DNA of 33,659 bases, taken from positions 1-33,659 of the forward strand of contig CABYOM010000012.1 in NCBI GenBank assembly GCA_902520595.1. The letters are read 5' to 3'. Shown here piece by piece: positions 24,012 through 33,659 of the stretch. Origin of the DNA: an uncultured Candidatus Poseidoniales archaeon. Its GTDB lineage: Archaea; Thermoplasmatota; Poseidoniia; Poseidoniales; Poseidoniaceae. Numbering within the stretch: the stretch's first letter is position 1; each line of letters begins with the position of its first letter. The position numbers and the translations under genes were made by a program. Below the pieces are notes generated by a model. That model ran no database searches. It worked only from the letters and a program-made list of their open reading frames with translations, and had not been told where the DNA came from.

Positions 24012-25892
24012 ATGAACATTACCATTGAATTGATTGATTTCAACGCTTCAATCACATTGTATGAACAGCGAGTGAAGAAGCGAAAAAGCGGAGTGGTTAT
24101 CACCGTGATGTCTGTGTCGATGTGTATGGCTCTCGATGCTTGGGCGGATGTTGACGCTGCCCTTGATGCTGCTCGAAAGTCGAGACAACTTCGACTCGAC
24201 CGCCTTACAGGTGGCTCAGCGCTGCTCATACTGACAGGAGCAGTATGGCTAATGTGGCCGAGTCTTGAAGCGGCAATAAATGGCGAATCTGGTTTACTTG
24301 AAGGTCTTGGCTACCCACTCATCATCATCGCTTACGGCTTGATTCTTCAAGATTCGATTCTCGACAATGCAAAAGCGAGAACCAGAGTCGGTTCTTTCGC
24401 ATCCATTGCTTGGCCTTTACTACTCATGATCGCCTCACTGCAACTCTCACTTGATGAACCTGCATCAGCCGTTGGCTGCGTGTTGATTATACTCGTTGGT
24501 TACTCATGCTTCCAAACCTCAAGCGGGGTTCTACAGGGTGGCCTCGATGTCATGCGCTGGCGAGCCATAATGACAGGGCTTGGAGTGGTTGCGGCGTTTT
24601 CTCTTTTTGTCGGAAAAATTCCTGAATCGATGACCTACGAGTGGTTGGCTTCGATGACTTCACTTCTTCTCGGTGGAGTGGCAACTGGCTACATTTGGCT
24701 TGTCGGTGATGATCAACGTGTAAAGCGCAAACATTTCGCTAAACGGTTGGATGGTTTAGAAATCCGATTACTGGAACTCAAAGCACAAGGTTCAGCAGTC
24801 GACCAGGCAGCAAGTTTAGTGATGACTGCTAAAGAAGAAGGGCATATAGACCCGGGATATGGAATGAAGCTTCTTGATGAAGCAGAAGAAGATATTGAAC
24901 GAGCGCTTTCATTAAGTGGCGATGTGGAAATAATCCAAGCAGATGCTATAGCGGCCATCGAAAAGGCTGAATCAATTGCACCTGCAGCAAAACGACCGCG
25001 TAAATCCTTCGACATGGGTGCTCGCGAGGTCAAACTTGGTTCATTGCGAGAAGGAGAAATGTTGTTCCGGCAATCCAAAAAACTCGCACAGGATATCATC
25101 GAATGGTGGGATCTCGCTGAAAAATCCATTGCTGAAGCCAGTCGTTTACTCTCCGATAACGATGCTGAAAGTGTCCAACACCTGAAAGAATTATTGTCAG
25201 ACGCTCGAAAGAAACTCGCTGCTGAAGCCCCCCGTGAAGCATATGAATTTGCCAGCGTGATACCCCAACAAATACTTGCAGACGAGGACGCACAAGGTCG
25301 TGCATTTGAATCTGTGAAAGAAGCACAGCGACAACTGGAGCAAACTGATGGTCTGGATACTTCAGAACTCGTGCAACGTCTACAACACGCAGAAAATGCA
25401 ATAGATGCAGGTAATCCGAGTCAGGCGATTGGATTGGCAGACGGCGTTGTTCGAACGATTGAAGCCGAGCGAAACGCAATGGATAATGTTCGTCGTGCTC
25501 TCAAGCAAAGGAAAAAATTGGTTGAACAATACAAACAGAGAGATGACAAAGACCTTTGGGACCTTCGCCTCTCTCGCATTGAAGAAGCCGCTGACAGCAG
25601 ACAATGGTCTCAAGCCAAATCCTTACTTGATGGAATGACTACTGACCTCGATAATGAAGGACAAGCGAGTGATGAAGCACTTGAATTGTATGATTTTGTC
25701 TCAGAAGAATGGAAAGTTCTTCGCAATCAATGCGATACAAATGGCATCTCGATTAAAGATGAAGTCCGAAGAGAATGCGAACAGACAATCGCTCTTGCTG
25801 CTGAATCTCTCGCTGGCGGTCGTGTTGAAGATTGCCTCAAACACTTGTCTGAGGCAGATATATTAATGGAAAAACTTCGAAGGCGCATCTGA
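24012..25892 (+). CDS. Membrane protein with N-terminal helices and long helical cytosolic domain
   Basis: 626 residues as the longest frame; no family recognised. Four to six membrane helices lie between about 68 and 237. The rest (240-626) is charged and almost entirely helical, with repeated amphipathic segments (AIAAIEKAESI, HAENAIDAGNPSQAI, AKSLLDGM) suggesting coiled coil or TPR-like repeats. The start is uncertain. The first ATG has no ribosome binding site or TATA box and lies only 39 bp from pyrB. Better candidates are the ATG at 24108 (GGAGTGG upstream) or the ATG at 24126 (MALDAWADVDAA, with TTATC ~26 nt before it). It is convergent with another membrane/helical-repeat gene, 2 bp between stops. 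Confidence 0.75.
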   Translation: MNITIELIDFNASITLYEQRVKKRKSGVVITVMSVSMCMALDAWADVDAALDAARKSRQLRLDRLTGGSALLILTGAVWLMWPSLEAAINGESGLLEGLGYPLIIIAYGLILQDSILDNAKARTRVGSFASIAWPLLLMIASLQLSLDEPASAVGCVLIILVGYSCFQTSSGVLQGGLDVMRWRAIMTGLGVVAAFSLFVGKIPESMTYEWLASMTSLLLGGVATGYIWLVGDDQRVKRKHFAKRLDGLEIRLLELKAQGSAVDQAASLVMTAKEEGHIDPGYGMKLLDEAEEDIERALSLSGDVEIIQADAIAAIEKAESIAPAAKRPRKSFDMGAREVKLGSLREGEMLFRQSKKLAQDIIEWWDLAEKSIAEASRLLSDNDAESVQHLKELLSDARKKLAAEAPREAYEFASVIPQQILADEDAQGRAFESVKEAQRQLEQTDGLDTSELVQRLQHAENAIDAGNPSQAIGLADGVVRTIEAERNAMDNVRRALKQRKKLVEQYKQRDDKDLWDLRLSRIEEAADSRQWSQAKSLLDGMTTDLDNEGQASDEALELYDFVSEEWKVLRNQCDTNGISIKDEVRRECEQTIALAAESLAGGRVEDCLKHLSEADILMEKLRRRI

Positions 25893-25894
25893 TA

Positions 25895-28447
25895 TTAGAA
25901 TTCCAGTAAGCCTTTCTTTTCAATCATACCAAGATCAAGGGTCCCAGGGAATCCAAGGTCAACTGGCATTCCCGAAACCGTGATGATAATGCCTGTCAGG
26001 TGGATATGAATGCACATCGGCAACCCATTTGGCCAAACCTTCTGGATTACTTTCCAGCCGTTTGATTTTTTCTTAACTGCTTCAGCAAGACTACCTGAAC
26101 CATCTAGTGCAGTCCAACCGTTTGAGTTCCAGGCATGCTGGAACAGGGGTTTTTTGGTAAAGGTTGGAGGAGGCGATACAACGTGTTTTCGAATCCAACT
26201 GTCCAACCAGTCGAGGCCAGAATCGTTGAGCCATTCAATCGGCGTAGTTTCAGAAGGTAACATCTTGACATGCCCCTCCCTTGACAGAGCACCTATGAGA
26301 TTCCGAACGTGTGGGTGGCGGGCATGGCTCAATGCCAACTTTTCTGCCAGTGTTACACCGGTGTTGATTCGACCTGCATCAATATGTAGGAGGGCTCGAA
26401 CCACTTCTCCGTGAGTCCAATCTGTAATTTCGTTAGCCTTGATGAAATCTTCAAGCAAATTGAGCGCCTTATCCGGAATTCCAGCCAATCGCATTCGCGC
26501 TATATCACTCAGCAGGAAAAGGCGACCTGGGGGTGTGTCAAGATACTTCAAGTTACTTTGAGGGATTCCGTCTCTAAAACGTCGCACGAGGTCGATATTG
26601 CGCTTCATCACCGGATCAATAGAGAGTAAAGCCGTGTGTTCTGGCTGGAGAGATCGATGCTTTGGATTAAACAGAGAGGCAGCCCAATGCAATCGTGCTG
26701 ATTCAATATCGTCTTTGTTTAGTAATTCGAGACGGGGCTTTGCTTCTGCATAATCGCGTTGAGCAAGACTCGATGCCGCGAGCACTATTCGAGCAACTTG
26801 TGCTTCACGACCACCTCTCAATGCGAGAAGAGAGATTGCTTCTTGTTCTGCTTCATTCCAACGACCGAGTCCTGCATAAAGTTCCATCATTGCGTCTGTC
26901 TTTCGCGCCAAAGTTAGCCCTTCTAACTGAGAGTCATGACTTTCATGAATCTTGTCTAAGCGGTCAAGTGCTATGGGCCATTGGTCAAGTGAAATCAATT
27001 CTGTAAACGGCTTTTGTTTGAGATAAATGATGTCTTGCATTTCGGACAGGCGGGCTCTATTCTCCCCAACTGCTGCATCAAAAGTAATATCTTCAAGTTT
27101 CAAACCAATTTGGCGAGAGTTTACCCATACGATGAGGAAAGCAATCTGTCCGCCAGATGCGAGCATCCAAGTAAGTTCTTCAAGTGCATCTTTTTCTAAA
27201 ATGGAACAGACAGTGTTCTCCCATTGACCGCATTGAGAACCTTGTGGTAAGAAACTTGAATCCCAAAAGGTAATCATTGCTAATGCTAACAAAAGCATCG
27301 ATTGGCCCGCAAAACCCGTGAAACAAAAATTGAGAACTTTAGCTTGTTGACTCGGCTCGGCTCTTAACAAACGGCTGTCTGCAAGTTTGATTCCCCCCTT
27401 TCCAGATACATCTTGAACATCGAGGAAAAGAATACGGGCAACTTCATACACGAAGAGGAAACCAATAACAGCGACGTTCAACAATAAAAAGAGCAGAACA
27501 AAGGTAACGATAGGAACGCGTATTCCTGATTGTGGAATGAATGAAAACAGTTCAATAAGCGCGAATCCAAGAATTCCACCCTCCTCCATGAAGGTCGTTT
27601 GAACTCTATACTCTGGCAATTCAAGAACCCGGTCAGAGTGCACGAGCATGTTCGGATCGTATAGCAAAAGAAGCAGTGAGAGTAATGTATTCAAGGCCAC
27701 ATAAGGCATGACAATTAGGTTGAGATTAACGATTTGGGCAATGCCTTGTTGTTTTGCGCTTGGAACATGGTTGTGGAATGGAGATGGTTCTCCTCCCGCA
27801 ATTTTTCGAGAAGACTGTCGTAGTGCCTGCCATGACGAGCCGAGAATCCGACCGTAGGCAAGAATAGAAGGGGCAAACATAGCAAATGCAGCAATACTAA
27901 ATCTTCGGGAAGGTGGTACATCGGCTACATCGAGGAGCAAATACAAAGCAATTACCAAGCCAATCCAAAGAATCATGAGCATGAAAAAAGTATACACTCG
28001 CCAAATATTTGATTCTTGCAAAGATGCCCTATCTTGGCCAATTGGCTTTATGACTTGAGCACCTAGAGAAGTTCCCGCAGAGATCAAAGCTGGAAGAGCG
28101 ATGAAAATGAGTGCTATACTCAGCGAAGGGGCATGGTATCCATCAGACAAATCGAATCGAATCATCAAGAACTCGAAAAACAAAAGTAATGCCCCTACAA
28201 GAGCAAAAATGTAGGTTGCTACTCCAGAGAACATTCCTCTTGAAGAGAGTAAGTCTCGTGCATCTTGGGTTGAGGAGGTTATTTGGTGAACTTCATATCG
28301 CTTAACACCGGTTTCAAAAGCCACCTGCAGCCCACGTAATTGGCGAGGAACCACACGTGTCCAGAAAAACCAAGCGGTAGCCGCTGCCAAGATATAGGGA
28401 ATCAAGGCGGCGGGAGTTAATCCGCTTACAATGGGTGGGGCAGACAT
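25895..28447 (-). CDS. Large polytopic membrane protein with TPR-like C-terminal half
   Basis: 850 residues, not assignable to a named family. Residues 10-450 contain about ten hydrophobic helices. From ~490 the protein is soluble and helical with TPR-like pairs (DAMMELYAGLGRWNEAEQEAISLLALRG, ARLHWAASLF, PDKALNLLEDFIKAN, GEVVRALLHIDAGRINTGVTLAEKLAL). A terminal beta-rich tail follows (MCIHIHLTGIIITVSGMPVDL). GAGGT precedes the ATG by 6 nt. It lies 9 bp after thrS, so it is probably co-transcribed with it. The layout (membrane sector plus repeat domain) suggests a membrane-anchored scaffold. The resemblance in layout to its convergent neighbour is noted, but no homology is shown. Confidence 0.78.
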   Translation of the reverse strand: MSAPPIVSGLTPAALIPYILAAATAWFFWTRVVPRQLRGLQVAFETGVKRYEVHQITSSTQDARDLLSSRGMFSGVATYIFALVGALLLFFEFLMIRFDLSDGYHAPSLSIALIFIALPALISAGTSLGAQVIKPIGQDRASLQESNIWRVYTFFMLMILWIGLVIALYLLLDVADVPPSRRFSIAAFAMFAPSILAYGRILGSSWQALRQSSRKIAGGEPSPFHNHVPSAKQQGIAQIVNLNLIVMPYVALNTLLSLLLLLYDPNMLVHSDRVLELPEYRVQTTFMEEGGILGFALIELFSFIPQSGIRVPIVTFVLLFLLLNVAVIGFLFVYEVARILFLDVQDVSGKGGIKLADSRLLRAEPSQQAKVLNFCFTGFAGQSMLLLALAMITFWDSSFLPQGSQCGQWENTVCSILEKDALEELTWMLASGGQIAFLIVWVNSRQIGLKLEDITFDAAVGENRARLSEMQDIIYLKQKPFTELISLDQWPIALDRLDKIHESHDSQLEGLTLARKTDAMMELYAGLGRWNEAEQEAISLLALRGGREAQVARIVLAASSLAQRDYAEAKPRLELLNKDDIESARLHWAASLFNPKHRSLQPEHTALLSIDPVMKRNIDLVRRFRDGIPQSNLKYLDTPPGRLFLLSDIARMRLAGIPDKALNLLEDFIKANEITDWTHGEVVRALLHIDAGRINTGVTLAEKLALSHARHPHVRNLIGALSREGHVKMLPSETTPIEWLNDSGLDWLDSWIRKHVVSPPPTFTKKPLFQHAWNSNGWTALDGSGSLAEAVKKKSNGWKVIQKVWPNGLPMCIHIHLTGIIITVSGMPVDLGFPGTLDLGMIEKKGLLEF

Positions 28448-28456
28448 GGTTGTACC

Positions 28457-30484
<2,028 letters not shown>

Positions 30485-30498
30485 TGGGCTCTCTCCTT

Positions 30499-30515
30499 CA
30501 ACCCCTACGGGGTTG
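30499..30515 (-). promoter_or_regulatory. Hairpin in the thrS leader, adjoining the ribosome binding site
   Basis: On the minus strand CAACCCC-GTA-GGGGTTG is a perfect 7-bp stem, immediately followed by AAGGAGAG and the thrS ATG. It may regulate thrS translation, protect the 5' end, or end transcription of the gene upstream, whose stop is 67 nt away. The rest of the 97-bp gap shows no gene. Confidence 0.4.
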
Positions 30516-30581
30516 TTCTCCCTTCATCAAACCATCACTCTCTCAACAGTGGAAATGGCACACCTTTGCCCCAAACAAGCC

Positions 30582-31133
30582 TTACCAAGGAAATTTGAGG
30601 TTCCAATAGATTCCATCGAAAATGATGCATTGAATACCGAGTAGTATTGAGCCGATTAACATCTTTCGGCCTCCTGGCATTTCATCGACATATGCTGAAT
30701 AAGCAAGTAACCCCATCAGGACATTTCCGACACACGCTAAGAGTAATACGCCAATGACCAAAAAAGGTGTCCAGCTGTATTCATTTTCAATGTGAAATAT
30801 TGTAGCTTCAAGCCATAATGCAGAAGGTATCACCAATAAGGCAAATGCAAGCAATAACCGTGCCCCTCCACCACCGTCAGATTCTCCCCAAGGCCATCGT
30901 AAAGACTCCATAGCAGATTCGTCATTTTGATAGAGAATGATCCACCAATACATCAAGAATCCAAAAGCGGCCAAAAACATGAAGGGTACAATGAATTGTG
31001 CTTGTGACCAAGGTATCCCACCCCAAAGTGCATCTTTGTCAGAAGCATGAGAAAGACCGTACACATAAGAAACGAGAACCAGTGTTCCGAAGATGAAAAT
31101 GAATATTCGTACAAAGTTACGCGTGACTTTCAT
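30582..31133 (-). CDS. Membrane protein, about five helices
   Basis: 183 residues from the ATG at 31133; function not recognised. Helices appear near 9-28 (FIFIFGTLVLVSYVYGL), 45-67, 90-108, 117-140 and 155-178. WPWGESDGGGGARLL is a distinctive loop. The track starts at 31184, but that ATG has no ribosome binding site and would add PYQCKPLAVG-type sequence. The ATG at 31133 has GCGGTGGGT immediately upstream and a TTATC box ~26 nt before it. It follows an acidic small protein gene on the same strand. Confidence 0.7.
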   Translation of the reverse strand: MKVTRNFVRIFIFIFGTLVLVSYVYGLSHASDKDALWGGIPWSQAQFIVPFMFLAAFGFLMYWWIILYQNDESAMESLRWPWGESDGGGGARLLLAFALLVIPSALWLEATIFHIENEYSWTPFLVIGVLLLACVGNVLMGLLAYSAYVDEMPGGRKMLIGSILLGIQCIIFDGIYWNLKFPW

Positions 31134-31177
31134 ACCCACCGCTAGAGGTTTACACTGATAAGGACCTGTACTGATGC

Positions 31178-31507
31178 TCACCATTCAACATCGAAATCAT
31201 CCCCTATGGATGTGCTCGGACGGTCAAGGATTTCGACTTTTTTCGGTTCTAAATGCTCGGATTCTTCTTGAACGGGTGGGTCTGTTTCTTTTCTGCGAAC
31301 GACGAAACTAGTTTTTTGTGCAACATGCTGCGTTGGTCCGCTGTAATCTGGGAGAGGTATTTGCTCATCAATCACCTCTTCTTGATTCTCTTGAGTTGCA
31401 TCGACATGATTGGAGGGTGACGCTTCTTCATCTTCCGCATTGAGTTCGGCAAATCCTTTGGCTAATGCATCAGCAAGCGAGGGGACCTGCGGCTTCCTTC
31501 GACTCAT
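31178..31507 (-). CDS. Small acidic, probably disordered protein
   Basis: 109 residues; no family recognised. A short helix (SLADALAKGFAELN) leads into a low-complexity region rich in Glu, Asp, Gln, Pro and Ser, ending DDFDVEW. No membrane segment or cysteine. The ATG follows GGATGA, and an ATAAAAC TATA-like segment lies ~45 nt upstream at the end of the preceding gene. Its single frame and co-orientation with flanking membrane-protein genes support it as real. An adaptor or chaperone-like tail is possible, but nothing in the sequence proves it. Confidence 0.6.
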   Translation of the reverse strand: MSRRKPQVPSLADALAKGFAELNAEDEEASPSNHVDATQENQEEVIDEQIPLPDYSGPTQHVAQKTSFVVRRKETDPPVQEESEHLEPKKVEILDRPSTSIGDDFDVEW

Positions 31508-31554
31508 AGTTCATCCAAAGCAAGCAAAGCACATCAATCCTTGCGCTGAATGTT

Positions 31555-32295
31555 TTATTCTTCTTCCGAGGTTGGTTCTTCAAAAACAACTTCAGGCAAA
31601 AAAGAGAGAATCGTTCCAAGAATCCCGAAAACGAGTACATATTCCCATACTGCTGCCACATTGAGCAAAGGATAATTGGAACTGGTACAAAACTCAAGCA
31701 TGTTGCCGGTTGTGACGTTATACGAATCCCAATCAAAATCTGGACCCCAAACCTTAGCCTGGATAGAAATCATTTGGACTAATCCGACAAATGCTGATAA
31801 TGCAGCAAAGACTCGCAAACCGAGTACGGTTCGAAAACGGTCATGATTCCACCATATCCGAATGGTGACTGCGGTCACAAGTAAACACCAATATACGCCG
31901 TTATTGAAAATATCAAAAGCGTAGTGACCATGCATTGGCCCATCAATGTCCCATGGCACAGTCCCGATGCGAATACAAGAAAAAGCACCGATTAAACCAG
32001 GGAAAACAGCGAGATGATTCAATCCGTGCCAAATGGAATGGTGACCTCCTTCAGAAATACGTTTCATGTTCATCGAATGAATTTCCATGATGATCCAAAA
32101 AACAAGATAGCCACTTACAAAAGTCCCAACCGTGAAAATCGTATCTCCTGGTTCATACAAATCAAAGTCTGAAATAAACGGCATATAGGCCTTACAACCG
32201 TTCCAAACCCAGGTCACATATCCAGCAATCAGCCATACCATTGTCGATACGACCATGAGAACAATCGCAAGGCGGCGGCGTTGAATCGTGTCCAC
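31555..32295 (-). CDS. Frag1/DRAM/Sfk1-like six-helix membrane protein
   Basis: 246 residues from GTG 32295. PFISDFDLYEPGDTIFTVG matches the first-loop PYISD...PE..IF pattern of the Frag1/DRAM/Sfk1 family (PF10277). GHYAFDIFNNGVYW and AAVWEYVLVFGILGTILSFLP match its later motifs, including the final xEWxLVF helix. About six helices are visible. Eukaryotic relatives sit in lysosomal or plasma membranes; the archaeal role is unknown. The track begins at a TTG (32337). I prefer the GTG because GAGAGGG lies 5 nt upstream and an A-rich TATA-like stretch lies ~25 nt before. Assignment is by motif pattern only. Confidence 0.65.
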   Translation of the reverse strand: MDTIQRRRLAIVLMVVSTMVWLIAGYVTWVWNGCKAYMPFISDFDLYEPGDTIFTVGTFVSGYLVFWIIMEIHSMNMKRISEGGHHSIWHGLNHLAVFPGLIGAFSCIRIGTVPWDIDGPMHGHYAFDIFNNGVYWCLLVTAVTIRIWWNHDRFRTVLGLRVFAALSAFVGLVQMISIQAKVWGPDFDWDSYNVTTGNMLEFCTSSNYPLLNVAAVWEYVLVFGILGTILSFLPEVVFEEPTSEEE

Positions 32296-32385
32296 AAGAG
32301 ACCCTCTCGGCTCTACTTTTTCATGCCATCGCTTCAAAAATTAGTAATGCAGGTCTTCTTGAAGGAGATACGCTTGCAGGGTATC

Positions 32386-33582
32386 ATGCGCATCGGAATT
32401 GTAGTGAATCCTGATGCTGGACTTGGAGGTCGTCTAGGATTCAAAGGCAGCGATGGAAGGGCTGCAGAAGCTCGCGCTGCGGGTGCTGAAGACAGAGCTG
32501 GTCCTCGAATGATGCAAACTCTTGAAGCGCTGAACTCTCTGCTTGAAAGTTCGCTTAATCGAGCTAATGTCGAAATGGAATGTATTGGATGGCAAGGTCG
32601 AATGGGTGAATCATGGGTGCCGTCAAATAAGGAAAAAATGACCTTCACAAGTATTGGTCAGACGCCTGAGAATACATCTGATGCTGAAACCAGCCAATTG
32701 GTTCGAGCCTTAGTAGAATCAGGAGCTGAAGCTATTCTCTATGCTGGTGGTGACGGAACAACCCGAGACATTGCTAACACTCTTGAAAGCATCAACAAAA
32801 ATGCGCAAGAAATGCCGCTTATTGGAGTTCCAGGTGGAGTGAAAATGCATTCTGGATGTTTTGCAACAACCCCGAAAGCTGCTGCAGAAGTCACTCTAGC
32901 ATTCCTTTTGGGAGATTTGCGTTGTGCTATTACAGAAGTTATGGATTTAGATGAAGAAATCTATCAAGAAGGCGTGTGGAAAGTCCGAATGTATGGAGAG
33001 GCTTGGACACCATCAAGTCCACGATTTATGCAGGGTGCAAAAGAGCAGGTTGAACGAACCAGTGAATCCGATACAATCGAAGGTTTGGCTCAACATGTCA
33101 AATCACTCCTCTCATCAGAAGAAGATTTGATGATTATCTGGGGAAGTGGTGGAACCCTTCGTCGAATCGGAGAGTTCTGTGACCAAGAACTCACCTTGCT
33201 GGGTATCGATATCCTAGGACCTGTCGAAAACGGTGTTCGAAAACTCCACAGTGATTTGAACGAACAGCAACTTCTCAAAATTATCGCCCAGCATGTGGAC
33301 GATAACGGAGAACCACGCCAGCGCTTACTTCTGCTTTCACCAATGGGTGGACAAGGATTCCTCATTGGTAGAGGAAATCTTCAACTCTCTCCAGAAGTGT
33401 TGAGAACAATTGGAATTGAAAATATACTTGGCGTAGCAACACCTGCAAAATTGATTGGACTCAATGCCGTTCGCATCGATACTGGAGATGCAGAACTTGA
33501 CAAAGTGTTTCAAACCAAGCGATTCATCAAAATTTTACAAGGGTTCAGAACGACTCGCCTCATTCGAATTGAAGAAGCGTAA
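32386..33582 (+). CDS. ATP-NAD kinase-like protein (COG3199 family)
   Basis: 398 residues. VVNPDAGLGGRLGFKGSDG, then YAGGDGTTRDIAN (GGDGT at about 121-125), GVPGGVKMHSGCFATTP and WGSGGTLRRIGEF...TLLGIDIL are the motifs of the archaeal/bacterial COG3199 ATP-NAD/AcoX-type kinase family. GGDGT is the phosphate-binding motif shared with NAD and diacylglycerol kinases. It is likely to phosphorylate NAD+ to NADP+, though family members may use other substrates. The track's start at 32281 overlaps the divergent gene. The ATG at 32386 begins the conserved sequence and follows CAGGGT. An in-frame TTG at 32374, 6 nt after GAAGGAG, is an alternative start. Confidence 0.85.
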   Translation: MRIGIVVNPDAGLGGRLGFKGSDGRAAEARAAGAEDRAGPRMMQTLEALNSLLESSLNRANVEMECIGWQGRMGESWVPSNKEKMTFTSIGQTPENTSDAETSQLVRALVESGAEAILYAGGDGTTRDIANTLESINKNAQEMPLIGVPGGVKMHSGCFATTPKAAAEVTLAFLLGDLRCAITEVMDLDEEIYQEGVWKVRMYGEAWTPSSPRFMQGAKEQVERTSESDTIEGLAQHVKSLLSSEEDLMIIWGSGGTLRRIGEFCDQELTLLGIDILGPVENGVRKLHSDLNEQQLLKIIAQHVDDNGEPRQRLLLLSPMGGQGFLIGRGNLQLSPEVLRTIGIENILGVATPAKLIGLNAVRIDTGDAELDKVFQTKRFIKILQGFRTTRLIRIEEA

Positions 33583-33659
33583 TCACAATTGCCCTGTTGC
33601 TGCTTTAAGCAAACCAAGGAACGGTGGACTTGGACGGTTCGGACGGCTCTTGAATTCAG
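33583..33659 (-). CDS. C-terminal end of a leftward gene (partial)
   Basis: On the minus strand a frame enters from the window edge and reads EFKSRPNRPSPPFLGLLKAATGQL before a TGA at 33583-33585. The stop directly abuts that of the NAD-kinase-like gene, as at other convergent pairs here. Only about 25 residues are visible, so the product cannot be named, and an open frame of this length could occur by chance. Confidence 0.4.
   Translation of the reverse strand, partial: EFKSRPNRPSPPFLGLLKAATGQL

Overview
This window looks like a chromosomal segment of a marine planktonic archaeon. The best guess is Marine Group II (Candidatus Poseidoniia) or a close relative. The archaeal signals are a Cdc48/VAT-type double AAA ATPase, a TrmB-family regulator, a pyrB-pyrI pair, an NcsA/TtuA tRNA thiolase, a Roadblock/LC7 protein, TATA-like boxes about 25-29 nt before several starts, and GGAGGTGA-like ribosome binding sites. 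These are mixed with bacterial-looking genes (GTP cyclohydrolase II, a bacterial-type ThrRS, an ABC1-family kinase) and light-related genes (class II photolyase, CrtB-like synthase). That combination fits a photic-zone archaeon with much acquired bacterial metabolism. The assignment is an inference from gene content; no marker gene such as rRNA is present.

Left third (1-10.5 kb): a photo-oxidative or flavin-linked neighbourhood. A leftward set runs ribA, peroxiredoxin, TrmB-like regulator, ABC1 kinase and an FAD-dependent oxidoreductase that leaves the window. A rightward set runs Nudix hydrolase, class II photolyase and an SRPBCC-epimerase fusion. The two sets diverge from a short region holding two identical TTTATATC boxes, each starting 29 nt before an ATG, which suggests paired leaderless promoters. 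Two tandem hairpins separate the rightward set from a leftward phytoene/squalene synthase gene, itself downstream of an aldehyde dehydrogenase gene.

Middle (10.6-21.5 kb): cdc48 and a PRC-barrel gene lead to a three-gene rightward operon (DUF4350-like, DUF58, eight-helix membrane protein). That operon is preceded by a structured leader with a possible 29-codon ORF. It converges, with 1 bp between stop codons, on a leftward operon of Roadblock/LC7 protein, a 1062-residue coiled-coil protein and a small two-helix membrane protein. The Roadblock/coiled-coil unit is the best candidate here for an undescribed system. A perfect palindrome abuts its presumed TATA box.

Right part (21.5-33.7 kb): an NcsA/TtuA-type tRNA thiolase gene; pyrB-pyrI; two large membrane proteins with helical C-terminal regions that meet tail to tail; a bacterial-type thrS; a run of small membrane or disordered proteins, including one resembling the Frag1/DRAM/Sfk1 family; an archaeal COG3199-type NAD-kinase-like gene; and the tail of a further leftward gene. 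I saw no tRNA, rRNA, CRISPR array, insertion sequence or integrase. Gene density is very high and several convergent genes abut.
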